A stretch of DNA of 64,000 nucleotides from Microcebus murinus (taxonomy: Eukaryota; Chordata; Mammalia; Primates; Cheirogaleidae): contig NC_134120.1 in NCBI RefSeq assembly GCF_040939455.1, positions 14,351,001 to 14,415,000 on the forward strand, in the 5' to 3' direction. The translations under genes and the position numbers were made by a program. Under the pieces are notes generated by a model. That model searched no databases. It saw only the letters and a list, made by a program, of their open reading frames with translations, and was not told the origin of the DNA. Numbering within the stretch: the first letter of the stretch is position 1; every line of letters begins with the position of its first letter. Positions 44,601-57,230 of the stretch are shown one piece after another.

Positions 44601-46639
44601 TAAAACAGCCTTCTTTATGGAACTAAGCCTTCCTTTAAAATTTTTTTTAAAGCCTCTCTTTTGTGGTATTTTTCTTTGCAGCAAGCTGCAGGGAAGGCAG
44701 ATTCTTTGTCAGAGGTATGAAAAAGAAACCAGTGAGAGATCAGACATGGATGGGGAATGACAATTAGACAAAATTAGGACCACTATCTTTATCATTCTGA
44801 ATACTCCTAAATGAAAGATAGAGGAATTTCAAGCTCAGTGATGTCATTTGAGCTTCTGGAACAGTTGTATCTACAACCAACACAGGTTTTATCTAAAGCT
44901 ATTTACAATTACAGAAAACAATAAATTTCTCTTTGCTCCAGGATAGTTTGGAGTGGATTTTAGTCAGCAACAGAAACAAATAGTACCCTGTCATAAAAAT
45001 AACCTGTCAATATTAATTAATGCAAATTTATATAACCATAAAATTCAGCAGAGCTCCTAAAAAGTCAATATTTCACATGGAATCATTTTTTATTTATTCA
45101 GCACTTACTTATTTTATAGTGCATTTGGGATTTAGAGATGAAGAAATCATGTAAATAATGATGCCTGACTCAAGAAGCTAATGATCATACACAGTTGTTT
45201 GTTATGCAGATAGATATTGGGGGCCCAGATTAATTAGTTTAGTATTTCACTATACTCCACATAGACAAGAAACAGTGATATTATTGGGACCAGAACAAAT
45301 TAAATTTTACAAATAATAAAAAAGCCCAAAAAACTGGCACTGTTGGCAAGTATTTGGGTGTGCATGTCCTCGTATATGTGTATGTGTGTGTGCTCCAAGT
45401 GTGTGGTGTTTTCTTTATCCTGGAGATAAGAGGAGCATGATTGCATTTTTCAATTATAGTATGTAAAGGACTCTCATGGAAAAAGAGAGCTTAGATATAT
45501 TCTGGCTCCAGAGAATAGAACTGGGGAAAAAATGTAAGAGACTGATTTCATTTCAAGGTAAGGAATGTAGCAACTTAAAAGCTTCTCAACAATTAATCAG
45601 GAACTTGGTGTAGCAATGAATTTCCTGACACAAGAAGGATTCAGTAGTAGTTTATGATTCATTACTATCCAACAAGGATACTGTATTTTGTGAAATGTTG
45701 GATTATAATACTTCAAAAGTCTAGTCCATTATGAGATTCTGCCATGCTAAACATTTGTAAAGGTCCCACAAAACTAGTGCTACTGCAATTAGAATACAAT
45801 CAGCTCTCTCGTTGTCCTATTCAGGGTTCAGAGAGGAGGCAATAATAGCAACTTCATGACATTATTATTATTATTTATGTATTCAGTTTAGATCTATATA
45901 ATATTGTGATTTTGTGTACTTTCCCCAAACACTCAGATATCTAATTCTCTTTAACCCACAAAATAGTCTGATTAGAGTTTCCTTACCCTTACTTGAGTTT
46001 CCACAAGCCTTTATTATTCCTTAATGCTATTTACATAAATAAAGTATATGGAGTTGAATATATACTGTGGGTCATTGTCAATACCTGTGCCCCAATACCC
46101 CTCTCCAATATATTTTATGTACGGGAAGTGTTAACTCAGGGACAAGAGAACATTCTCATGTTCTTCTATGAAGCCAGTGAAGAGAGGTTATTAAAGAAGA
46201 CTTTGTTTGTTTTCATGTAATTTTAGTAATGACTTCACATAAGGAGATCACGGAGACCTGCTCATCATTCTCATTGACTTCCTGAAGTCACAAATATCTT
46301 CAAAATAAGAAATTGGTTCTTTCATAGCAAACAACATAAAATAATGTCGGCAAGGAATACTCTATTGCATTTTGTACATTAATTTAGCTGTGTCATTCTG
46401 TCCCTTTTATCAATGACCGACTCACCTCCACTTGTTTTTTCCAACTGTGCAAGATGAAATGTTTTCTATTTTTATTTTTTGCCTTACAAAGCATGCCTGA
46501 AAATATCTTCATGTTCTTATGAAAACAAATGAAGTAATATATTTTAGTGAACTGTCTGTTACTGAAGACCTTACAGTTGACCCATCTGTGTACCATGTGA
46601 CTTGGTTTCATACAGAGTGCAAAGAAGAGCCTGCATCTG

Positions 46640-46687
46640 TATTTGCCTGTTGAACTTCAATTTTTTCTATTTGCCTGTTGAACTTCA
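46640..46687 (+). repeat. Two-copy tandem duplication (20-base unit)
   Basis: TATTTGCCTGTTGAACTTCA at 46640-46659 and 46668-46687, period 28. Confidence 0.9.
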
Positions 46688-48319
46688 TTAATTCTATTTG
46701 TTGTTTGTAGTGTCATAGTCCATTGCCTCATGTCTTCCTATACTCAAATTCCATACTTCATTGGCCTCTTTGCTGCCACTAAAAGTAAGAAATTCCTGTT
46801 ACTTATAAGTTCTTTTTCACTGGGCAGGTACAACTATATTTCTCTTCCAATGGAAAGAAAAGTTCACAAATTAAAGAAGACGATTTTACCTTGACTTGAT
46901 AAAAAACATGTTTTATCACAGTTGCTGACAACTTCATGGAAATTACTTCTTTTCAATGTTTGGGAACACTTTGCTATTATAAATAAATTTTACACCTGAG
47001 TTATTTGTTATTTGGTTTTAAAAATTAATTGATTTTATGAGGCATTCATACTTTTAACAAGTAAAAATTTGGGGACTTGTTTCCCTGAAATAATTCATTA
47101 TATTCAACTTGTTGCTTCATGGCCTATAGCTGCTACCTAATTGTTGTCTAATGACTATTCAGTTAGGTCTGGCTTCATATATACATACACACATATATAT
47201 GCATTCAATTATACCTAAGTATAGACATATATTTGCTGATAAATTGTTACTGAGATAATTTTGAACAGGCACCTGAAAAAATCTTCATAAACAATATAAA
47301 ACCTGGAAGGACTTCAGATATCATCTATTACAATCTCACCATTTTACAAAAGAGAAGAATGGGGTATTACAAAATCTATTCATAGCCACATAGCTAGCTG
47401 TTGAAAGATTTGTCTGGCTACATACATACAAGCAAGTAAAGCATACAGAATTGCTAGAGAAAATAAACAGCAACAAACACACTTAAAATAGTAACCAAGG
47501 ATTTAGAGAAGATAAAGGGGCATGGGGGGCAAACAAAGCAAAAATCTCTTGGAATAGAAGTGGAGAAAGAAAATTAAAGTCAAAATTGAAACTATTCCAG
47601 AACATTGCAGCTAGTGACAAATCTGAAAAGCTCTGACCCAATCAGAGTTTTTGTGGTAGGGTCCCAGCGGCCTCCTAAGGAAAGGAAACATGGCTTTTCC
47701 TCAGATAATTTTTAAAAGGTTGAATTGAGTCTATACAATAAAGCCCGATGACATAAAAAACTGCTTTCTATGTGATAAAGGGATTAGGAAAACACTATCC
47801 ATATTTCCAGAGGAGAAGCAAGGCAGTAAGCTGCCTGCTCATTTTCTTCCATGGAAAAAAAAATTACCAAAGGTAAGTTGAAACAACTTCATTCATCAAT
47901 GAATTTGCAAGTCTGCACTGTTTAAGTGGTAGTAAAGCTGCAAACCTGAGAGATGAATATAAAAACTAGATCCCAATTATTGAACCTCTTAGGGGTTCGG
48001 CAGGAGAAAAATGAAGATCACATTGTTCGGATACTTAAACTGTCCAAGATTTTTGAGACTACCACAGATTTTGCTTAAGTTCAAAGTAAAACTATGAAAA
48101 ATTCTTGCTCTGGAACATGAAGAATTAATTGCTATAGAAGTTGCCTTTCCTCATAAGTAATTGGAACATTAGATGAAATATATAAAACAATGTTTTCAGA
48201 CATTAGACAATAGGCAACTAGAATTTGACACCAGAGATGGTAAAAATGAAATGCCTTGGGGAAGTTTCCAGGCTGTAGCAGGGTGGGAAAACTGAAACTG
48301 AGTAATGTGGTTTTGGGAA

Positions 48320-48388
48320 TTTTGGAAATTTTTGAATTATGGAATAATTTTGAATTATGGAAATAAATTTCAAATTATGGAGATAAAA
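48320..48388 (+). repeat. Degenerate tandem repeat (TTTTGAATTATGGAAATAA-type unit)
   Basis: GAATTATGGAATAATTTT, GAATTATGGAAATAAATTT and CAAATTATGGAGATAAAATT follow one another. Confidence 0.75.
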
Positions 48389-49060
48389 TTCAGAGTTCAG
48401 GGAGACCAAGGCAGCTTGAATCTATGAAACAAAGAACCTGAGAGAAGAGAGCTACACAGACAGAGGATTTAAAAGAACACCAAAGGGTACCCTCAAGTCT
48501 TTGGCTAAGTGCTGGTCTACATCCCTGAAGATCAAGGCATTTAATTCCCTGTGGACTGGGGAAGGAACCAGCAGAAAGAAGTGATCAAGAAGAGCCTGTG
48601 TTTGCAGCCAGAGGAGAAAGAAATTTGTGTATAATTCACAGAAGGGTCATGCCTTAGTATGGGAAATAAATTAGACCCACAATAAAAGCTACCATTGACC
48701 TAGATTTTTAGAAAGTTTATAAAAAAGGCTTTAATGGATCAAACTGAACTGTATTACATAATGAAATTGAACACACTGTAAAAGGCTATAACAAAAAACA
48801 GCACTCAAAAATGTAAAAATCAAAATTACTGGCATATAAATAAAAATTAGTAGGCACACAAAGATGCTGAAAAATATATCCATAAACAGAAAAAAAATTT
48901 CTCAGTTGAATCAGAACCAGAAATTAAAGGGTGATAGGAGGAGGGGCAAGATGGTGGATGAAAACAACCGCCAGTCAGAGGTGTCTGCAAGAAAGATAGA
49001 TTTTAGAAGAAAGCGAAAAAAATAAAAATAAACAACAGGCAAACATAGATCGGATGAGGG

Positions 49061-49366
49061 TCAGAAGGAAGAGTGCCTGAAACTACAGGATACTCCATAG
49101 GAAGAAGTTGCGGAGGAGAACTGGAAGGTGCAAGACCCCCAAAAGGCTTGGAGACTAGGGACAAGAGTAGGTGGAGCAGTTAAATTTCCCCTCCCTTGCA
49201 TCTGGGACTGCTGGGGGGCTCCTGAGTGGTTGGAGAAACCTGCCAACACCAGCCCAGAGACAGCCACCACCAGTGAGCGATGAGCCTCTTGTGGATAGGA
49301 CACCAGGCTCCCAGCAACTTCGGGCACCTCCCACTCTACAGACCGTATCCCATCGGCAGGTGCCAT
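49061..49366 (-). pseudogene. ORF0-like antisense frame of the older L1 (101 codons)
   Basis: It starts at the ATG homologous to that of 35512-35868 and begins MAPADGIRSVEWEV. After an indel it continues in the frame next to the one used in the younger copy. It is still open for 101 codons despite broken ORF1 and ORF2. This may be chance or relaxed decay of GC-rich sequence. Confidence 0.3.
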
Positions 49367-50489
49367 ATTGCTTCATTCTCCCCTTACCCTTCCCTACCCA
49401 TGGCTGCCAAGAGAGACACTTTAGCCATCACCCAGAAGCATCTGTATGGAATGGGACCTTTCCTTTTGGGGCCCTATAGCGGACTGAGGGGTACTCAGAC
49501 TGTGAGCTACCTACCTGCTAGCCCTCCCAGGTGCTGCTTGCCTAGTGATTCCAGGAGAGCAGGGCAAACCCCTAGGTGGAGAGACATTGATACAGGTTGG
49601 GAACCCCATGGGTGACTTGAGATCAGCACTCTTCTCCATGGCATGGTCAGAGATTGATATCCAGGGCCCAAGGGACAGGCCTGCAGACCAGATTCCATAC
49701 ACCCAGGTCTTGATCACATTGCCCCAGGGGCACAGAAGGGATATTTGTGAAGGAGCCTACTGAGTTGTGTGTGCCTTAAGGGGCAGATCAGCATGCTTAA
49801 AGGGCAACCCTCCTCCCCCAGGAGGGGAGTGCTCCCAGCTCAGGCTGTGATCCTGGGCATTGGAACTCTCTGCCCACATCACAGCCAGAGAAGATCTGCT
49901 GGCTTGAGGTCCTGCCTACTGGCAGAGGCCTGGGAGAAACCATGGAATAGGGGAGGGTGGAAAGGAGCAAGGCCTGCTCTAGACTGCAGGTCTCAGATAG
50001 CCCCACCCCCACACTCAATTTTTTCAACTGAGTGGGGCCATTTCAGCCCCTCCCTGGCTGCTTTGCCCATAAGTAGAAAACAGAACTTTGACCCCCTGTT
50101 AACAGCATTTGTGGAGCTTGAGGGTAGGTTCACCCACCCCAGCCCTGCCCAGCCTCACTCCCCACCTACCCCCACTGAGGTGGAGAATAAAGACCCACCT
50201 AGAAGTCCCACAGCCCCTGATGGGACTATAGTGATGAACTATAGTGCCTCTCCAGAGGAACAAGACCTGGTTACAGGACCCAAAAACAACACTGCACATT
50301 GCCTCTCCCAGCAAGTAATACCTACTGACAGGGAGGTCAATTTGCACAATTGTTTATTACATCTACTAATTCATCATATAGGGTGTGGTCAAATCTCACC
50401 CACCAACACCACCTACTGGCTCAGAGACTAAACTGGGCATGTCATTATCCAAACAAAAATCTGAAGGTAAGAAGCAAAAGCTGATCCAG

Positions 50490-51494
50490 ATGAGAAGGAA
50501 TCAGCAAAAGAACTCTGGAAGTATGAAGAATCAAATGAAAAGCACAACCCCAAAGGGGAACACCAGCTCTCTAGCAATGAATATCAATCAAATTTGGAGC
50601 ACTAAAATGACAGAAGAAGAATTTTGAACGTGGATTGTAAGAAAACTCAGTGATATACAAGAGAAAATGGATAACCAATACATAGAAACTACAAAAAAAT
50701 CCAGAACTTGGAAGAAAAATTCACTAAATAAATTGAAATATTAAAGAAAAATCAAACAGAACTTCTGGAAATGAAGAATTTATTCAAGGAATTACAAAAC
50801 ACAGTAAAAAACCTCAAGAACAGAGTAGATCAAACAGAAGAAAGAATCTCAGGGATTGCAGATAACATCTTTCAATTAAATAAGTCAGTCACAGAGATAG
50901 AGCAGAAAAATAAGAGAAAAGAGTAAAGCCTACAAGAAATGAGGGTTTATGTAAAGAGGACTAAAATAAGAATCACAGACATCCTTGAGGGTTAAGTAGA
51001 AAATACACAAGGGTTGGATAAGCTATTTGAGGATATAATAGAGGAAAATTTCCCAGGCCTTGCTAAAAATCTAGAAATCCAGGTACAAGAATCTTTAAGG
51101 ACTCCTGGGAGATTCATTGCAAACAGGATGACACCATGACACACAGTCATTTGACTGAACAAAATGACCACCAAAAAGGCCCTCCTATGAGCTTTAAGGC
51201 AAAAGAAGTGGGTAACCTACAAGGGAAAATCCATCAGAATAACAGCAGACTTTTCAACTGAGACCTTACAAGCAAGAAGAGACTGAGGCCCTACTCTCAC
51301 TCTTCACAAACACAATAATTCCCAGCCTAGAATCTTGTATCCTGATAAACTAAGTTTCATACACAAAGGAGTAATAAAAACCTTCTCAGGAAAGCAAAGA
51401 CTGAGGGAATTCATGAAGACAAGACCTGCCCTCCAGGAAGTACTCAAAACAGCATTACAAAAGAATCAGCACAATAAACACTCACCAATGTAAA
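50490..51494 (+). pseudogene. L1 ORF1 remnant of the older copy
   Basis: It starts ATGAGAAGGAATCAGC, the counterpart of the intact ORF1 start. It is interrupted early (TTTTGAACG near 50620, an in-frame stop) and by later stops such as GAGTAAAGC near 50920 and GGTTAAGTAG near 50990. The coiled-coil and C-terminal parts are still alignable. No functional product is expected. Confidence 0.88.
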
Positions 51495-51531
51495 ATCGTC
51501 CAAAACCTAAAGGTCAAAGGCCAGAACCACA

Positions 51532-53709
51532 ATGGCTCAAGAGACAAAACAAAGCAACAAAGTTCAACCCAATAGGATGAACAGAAATCTGCCCAACTTA
51601 TCAGTTCTCTCAATAAATATGAATGTCTTGAACTGCCCACTAAATAGACATAAGCTGGCCAAATGGATAAATATACACAAGCCATGTATCTGCTATCTTC
51701 GGGAAACACATCTCACCCACAAGGATGCATTCAGACTCAAGGTGAAGGGTTGAAAAGCAATATTTCAAGCAAAGGAAAGCCAAAAGAAAGCTGATGTAGC
51801 AGTTCTGATTTTAGATAACTTAGTCTTCAAATTAATAAAAGTAATGAAAGACAAAGAAGGTCACTATATAATGGTGAAGGGTACAATTCAACAAGACATA
51901 ACAATTCTAAATATTTATGCACCTAACTCAAGTGCATCCAGATTCATAAAGCAAATGCTACTTGATCTAAACAAAATGATAAACAGCAATACCATAATAG
52001 CCAGAGACTTCAACACCCCTTGACAGAACAGGAAAGATTCTCCAAACAGAAAATAAACAAAGAAACAATGGACTTAAACATAACTCTAGAATAAATGGGC
52101 CTGATTGACATTTACAGAACGTTCTACCAAAAAACACTGAATATACATTTTACTCATCAGCTCAGGGGACATTCTCTAAGATTGACCATATCCTAGGGCA
52201 CAAAGAATGTCTCAAAAAATTTTAAAAAATAGAAATTATACCATGTATCTCCTCACATCACAGTTGAATAAAATTAGAAATCAACTCCAACAGAAACTCT
52301 CATCTCTACATAAAGTCATGGAAACTAAACAACCTTATGCTGAACGATTATTGCATTAAGGAGGAAATCAAGATGGAAATCAAAAGATTCTATAAACTAA
52401 ATGATAAAGGAGACACAAGTTATCAAAATCTGTGGGACACATCTAAAGCAATCCTGAGAGGAAAATTTATATCCATAAATGCCTACATCCAAAAGACAGA
52501 AAGATCACAAATAAACAATCTAAAGAATCATCTCAAAGAACTAGAAAAGCATGAGCAAAATGACCCAAACTCAGCAGAAGAAAAGAAATAACAAAGATGA
52601 GAGCAGAACTAAATGAAATTGATAACAAAAAACTATATAGAAGATTAATAAAACAAAAAATTGGTTCTTTGGAAAAATAAACAAAATAGACAGGACTCTT
52701 GCTAGATTAATGAGAAGCAGAAAAGAAAGGATTCTAATAAGCTCCATCAGGAATGAAAAAGGAGAAATTACAACTGATGCTACAGAAATGCAAAATATCA
52801 TCTATGAATACTACAAAAGCTTCTATGTACATAAACTTGAAAATGTGGAGGAAATGAACAAATTCTTAGAAGCACATAGCTTCCCTAGGCTCAATCAAGA
52901 AGAAATAGAATTCCTGAACAGATCAATACAAAGTATTGAATTTGAAGCAGCAATAAAAAATCTTCCTAAAAAGAAAAGTCCTAGTCCAGATGGTTTCACA
53001 CCCAAATTTTATCAGACCTACAAAGAAGAACTGGTGCCTATCCTGCAGAAATTTTTCCACAACATCAAGAAGGAGGGAATCCTCCCCGACACCTTTTATG
53101 AAGCCAACATCACCCTGATACCAAAACCAGGAAAGGATACAACAAAGAAAACTATAGACCAATATCCTTTATGAATATAGATGCAAAAATTCTAACAAAC
53201 CAAATTCAGGTGCTTATCAAAAAAATAATCTATCATGACCAAGTGGGCTTTATCCCAGAGATGCAGGGATGGTTCAAGATACACAAATCTATAAATGTAA
53301 TTCACCACATGAATAGAAGCAAAAACAGAGACCATATGATCTTCTCAAGAGACACTCAAAAAGCATTTGACAAAATTCAGCACCCCTTAATGATAAGAAG
53401 GCTTAACAAAACAGGCATAGATGGGACTTACCTAAAAATGATATAAACCATATATGACAAACCTACAGCTAACATCGTATTGAATAGGGAAAAATTGAAA
53501 TCATTTCCACTTAGAATTGGAACCAGACAAGGTTGTCTGTGTCTATTACCACTTCTATTCAACTTAATGCTGGAAGTCCTAACCAGAGCAATCATACAAG
53601 AGAAGGCAATGAAGGGCATCCAAGTGGGGGCAGAAGAGGACAAATTATTGCTCTTTGCTTATGAAATGATCTTATATCTAGAAAACCCCAAGGATTCTGC
53701 CATGAACTT
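51532..53709 (+). pseudogene. L1 ORF2 remnant of the older copy, 3'-truncated
   Basis: Open pieces in changing frames (51532-51753, 52337-52591, 52710-53174, 53171-53446, 53480-53722) carry endonuclease, middle-domain and RT peptides such as [35 protein letters not shown] and [12 protein letters not shown]. The catalytic loop reads F-A-Y-E where the active family has F-A-D-D, so both aspartates are gone. Both candidate starts of the younger ORF2 (first ATG and codon 16) are kept. The sequence ends shortly after the loop. Confidence 0.9.
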
Positions 53710-54329
53710 ACCAAATTTTTAAATAATGCATTCCTTAGAGTCCATTTTGGTTATAGGATTGTCAAGAAATCATACACACACAAAAATCATAGAAAAGTCA
53801 TTTGTAATGACAAAAATATCATGATTCTGCCTCTCCCACTGCTGTGGGCAATATGTATGATCTATCACTCAATCACATCAATCCTGTCTGCTCCCAAGGA
53901 TGTAGCTACAAACAAAGATAGATCCTTCTGGGCTGCATTACTACCAAAATACAGTGTCGTTTGGCTATAGCTGCTGTCTATCATATGGGATTTTTAAATT
54001 CATATGATGGTAGGAATAAGCAGGGGTACTTGCTAAACATATAGATTAACAGTGATGAGATGTCAACTTTTTCATGGAATTTTTGATTTAATATGTGTAA
54101 TTGGGTCCCCAATATCTGTAGATTTAATAAGCATTTCAGATGAATCTTTTAAAGGAAGTTTTGGAAATATTTGGTCTGACTGCCTAAGACACAACTTTGA
54201 TTTGGCACTCTATGCAATTATTTAAAGGATTTTGGCTCTGAGTTCATTTGACATCCCGTGATTTTACTTTTTTATGACAATTTTTGCATGTTAATTCTCC
54301 ATTAATTATCACATGCTAATTTCAGTAGT
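53710..54329. other. Unique DNA, possibly a conserved element at 54060-54310
   Basis: No repeat was recognised. 54060-54310 has TAATTA- and TTTGCATG-type words common in conserved enhancers, but this cannot be tested here. Confidence 0.35.
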
Positions 54330-54520
54330 GGAAAAGAGAACTGGACTAGGAGTTAGGAGGTCATGGTAAGTAAGCCTTTTCTCTATCACTGGTCCCTATG
54401 TGGACTTCTGCATGTAATAACTATTATAACTACCTCTGCCTCAGTTTTCTCACCTGTAAAATGATAATGTTTGGCCACAGAATTTCTAAATCCTTTAAAG
54501 CTCTAATATTGGTAATTTAC
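54330..54520 (+). mobile_element. MIR SINE
   Basis: AGAGAACTGGACTAGGAGTT, CTGCCTCAGTTTTCTCACCT and GTAAAATGATAATGTTTGGC match sense MIR well. Confidence 0.82.
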
Positions 54521-54530
54521 ACTATAACTA

Positions 54531-55894
54531 ACGATAGTAAGTTAGTCTCGCTTATTATGATTGACACTAAAACAAAATTAGTAAAAATTTAGCAAGAGCA
54601 CAGACAGTAATCACAAAAGATTTTGTCATTGAATGATAATAAAAAAATATCATTCAATTGTGATCTTGTCACATTGATTTTTAAATGTTCAACTAGGGAT
54701 CTACTAGATTGTTCAGAGAGAGTCTAGGCTAGGAACCCCAAGAAGCCTTTAGTAGCTACTAATAGCTACTGATTTACCAGGGCTATTTCATCATTTACTG
54801 CTAAAGATGAAATAATATAAAGAAAACCTATCAAATGGAAACATTTCACACCAAGACATTTCATGTGTAATATATTTTAAGAATACAAGATCTTCTTTAT
54901 TGTTTGTATGTGTGTGTGCACATGTGTATATAAACCATTATGTATTTGTGACCTTTGGAAATGTTAGAGCCATGAATTATTATAATTCATATTCAAGAAT
55001 CTGTATATATAAATCCACATAAGCACCTATGTATATTTTGGTGTACTAAGATATTTTCTTTGGTGGGTAGAACGTGGGAGCATATAAATTTTTGGATATT
55101 TTTAATAGAGTTCTCTATAATTTCAACTGTTACTTTTTTATAAATCAAATAGAAGTGCAATTTATGTATCAAAATTTACAACTGAATTCATGTACTTCTG
55201 GATTTTTTTTTCACATTTTAACACCTCTAAGAATCATCTGGAAATTTAGGTTAGAGGCAGTACATGAACCTCATGAGGTGTTCTGTTTCAAGAGTCCTTA
55301 AGAAATACTTAGACATTCCTAGGCAGTATACCATTATCCATTTGAGTTAAATTAATTAAATATGTAAGATTCATTACTCATAAATATTTTCTTTCCTCTC
55401 CTCTGCATTTTTCTGCGTGTTTTAGTCACTATTCTGAGTCATTTGATGTTGGTTAGGGTCCTTTCTCAAGTATGCTTTTCATCTTGAATGGTTTAATTTT
55501 ACTGTCTCCAAGTACTACAATCTGCAGGCATCTTTCTCTCACTCTGCAGTGTTTCGATGCAAGAGTCTAGAGTTCCAGTTCATTTGCCTCAGGACTCAAT
55601 TTTATTCTACCATTTTCCAATCTTAAAGATTAGAAATATGATGGCAGTCTTAATCTCCTTGTTTTGCTAAATATTTTAATTTTCCTTCATGTTTTAAATA
55701 TTTTTCTGCCATTCTTTGTATTTCACGATTTTACCACAAAATTTGTAATAGAATGTGCCTAAAATTTAATCAGTACTTTTCCTCTGCTGGCTCAAAATTT
55801 TAGTTCAGGGAAATATTTTTCTAGTAATAATTTTATTTTCATTATCCCTTACCCTTTTATTTTCCTCTCTAGAATTCCTGTTTTTTATGTGTTT
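54531..55894. other. AT-rich unique DNA
   Basis: It includes a perfect 11-bp inverted repeat (ATTGAATGATA at 54628-54638 with TATCATTCAAT at 54648-54658). No gene was recognised. Confidence 0.45.
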
Positions 55895-56410
55895 TTGTTA
55901 TCTATTGCTGCATAACATTATCATAAAATTAGCAGCTTAAAAGAGTATACATTTGCTACCTCAGTTCCTGTGGGTAAGAAATCAGAGCACAGCTTAGCTG
56001 AATCCTATGCTCCAAGGTTTCAAAACCTGTAGTCAAAATGTTGAACAGGCCTTTGGTTTCATCAGAGGCTCAATTGGGAAAAGATCTGCTTTCAAGTTCA
56101 TGTGATTGTTGACAGTATTCTTACCGGGCTTTCAAAACTCTTTGCAACATGGATTTATCTATATGGCAGCTCACAATATGATAGGTTGTTTCTTTGCAGC
56201 TAACCATGAAGAAGTCTGTGTCCTAGCAAGACAGGTTGCAATTTTAAGTAACATTATCACACAGGTATCACAAACATCCTGTCACCTTTGCTGTATTCTA
56301 CTGCTTGGAAGCAAGTCACAGGTTCCTCACACTGAAGGTGATAGGATCACAAGAGGCATGAACACCACTGAGAAAGGATCATGGTAGTGGCCATAGAGTC
56401 TGTCCACCAC
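55895..56410 (+). mobile_element. Ancient interspersed repeat (family not named)
   Basis: It begins TGTTATCTATTGCTGCATAA and continues AGCTTAGCTGAATCCTATGC, GGCTCAATTGGGAAAAGATC, CATGTGATTGTTGACAGTAT and GGAAGCAAGTCACAGGTTCC, the order of a widespread old mammalian repeat, probably LTR-derived. The 93-codon frame inside it (56106-56387) begins with TTG and is not a gene. Confidence 0.6.
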
Positions 56411-56524
56411 AATATGATAGGTCCCCTGAATCTATTCTCCAAGGCTCTGATCTTTTCCAGCATAAGATCTATCACCTTTCAAGCTTTGTTTTGTACATCT
56501 CTCTTCTTTGGACTCCAAGTAGGC

Positions 56525-56690
56525 TGAGACACACATTTTACCAATTTATATGTAATTATCCCATTTAATTCTCATATAATCTTATGTATTAGGTACTATT
56601 ATTATCTTCACTGTAGGGATGAGGAAATTAAGATGCAGAGACACATAGGTGAGTAGAAGAAGTCATATAAAGTCAAGAAAGAAAACAAAG
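56525..56690 (-). mobile_element. MIR SINE, antisense
   Basis: CCCATTTAATTCTCATATAA, TATTAGGTACTATTATTATC, GGGATGAGGAAATTAAGATG and CAGAGACACATAGGTGAGTA match antisense MIR. Confidence 0.8.
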
Positions 56691-56849
56691 ATGAATTCTA
56701 TTGCCACTACTATTAAATACTTAGCATTTTACTGACATTTTGGCAGTGGTAAAAATAAACAAAATTAAGTAGTTGGTATAAATATTGGGAAGAAAATGAT
56801 AGAAATTTTTATTATTTAGATTTAAGTCATTGTTTATCTAGGAAATATT

Positions 56850-57230
56850 AATATAAGAAAGTCAATTGAACCATTCTTAGTATTGATAAGATCATTAATG
56901 GGAAATGATACAAGTAAGCATCAATAATACTTTTTTATATACTAACAAAAAAGTTCAAATATAATGGAAAAATTATTTCATCATACAAGTAAAAATTATT
57001 TAAAATATATAGAAATCAATTTAAATAGAAATATTTGGGATTCATATAAAGCATATTACTAAATCTACTAAAGGCATAAAATATCCACCTAAATAAATGG
57101 AAAACAAAATAATTTTGTCTATTGGAAAAATTTGACAAGATAAAAATTTTCTGCAGAGTTGTTTATAAATTCATTCTGATTCCAATCAATACCCTCAAGG
57201 TTATTGTTCTTGGAACTCAACAAAAGTATT
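56850..57230 (+). mobile_element. Ancient L1M ORF2 fragment
   Basis: Words in ORF2 order: CATCAATAATACTTTTTTAT, TAGAAATCAATTTAAATAGA, ATATCCACCTAAATAAATGG and GATTCCAATCAATACCC. It is highly diverged with no open frame. Confidence 0.65.

Larger units (their letters stand above)
44601..48936. other. Unique AT-rich DNA
   Basis: No gene was recognised. Weak MIR-like traces lie at 45085-45190 and 47310-47400. It contains the small tandem duplications at 46640-46687 and 48320-48388. Confidence 0.45.
48937..53709 (+). mobile_element. Older related L1: complete 5' end, missing 3' third
   Basis: It aligns with the full-length L1 from its first bases (GGAGGAGGGGCAAGATGGTGG) through 5'UTR, ORF1 and most of the ORF2 reverse-transcriptase domain, then stops matching at about 53709. 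The C-terminal third of ORF2, the 3'UTR and the tail are absent. It is clearly more diverged than the copy at 1-2349 and has many stops and shifts. No target-site duplication was found. Ordinary L1 insertions lose the 5' end, not the 3' end. Confidence 0.93.

Noticed and set aside
56106..56387. 93-codon plus-strand frame
   Set aside because: It starts with TTG inside an old repeat, with no protein similarity recognised.
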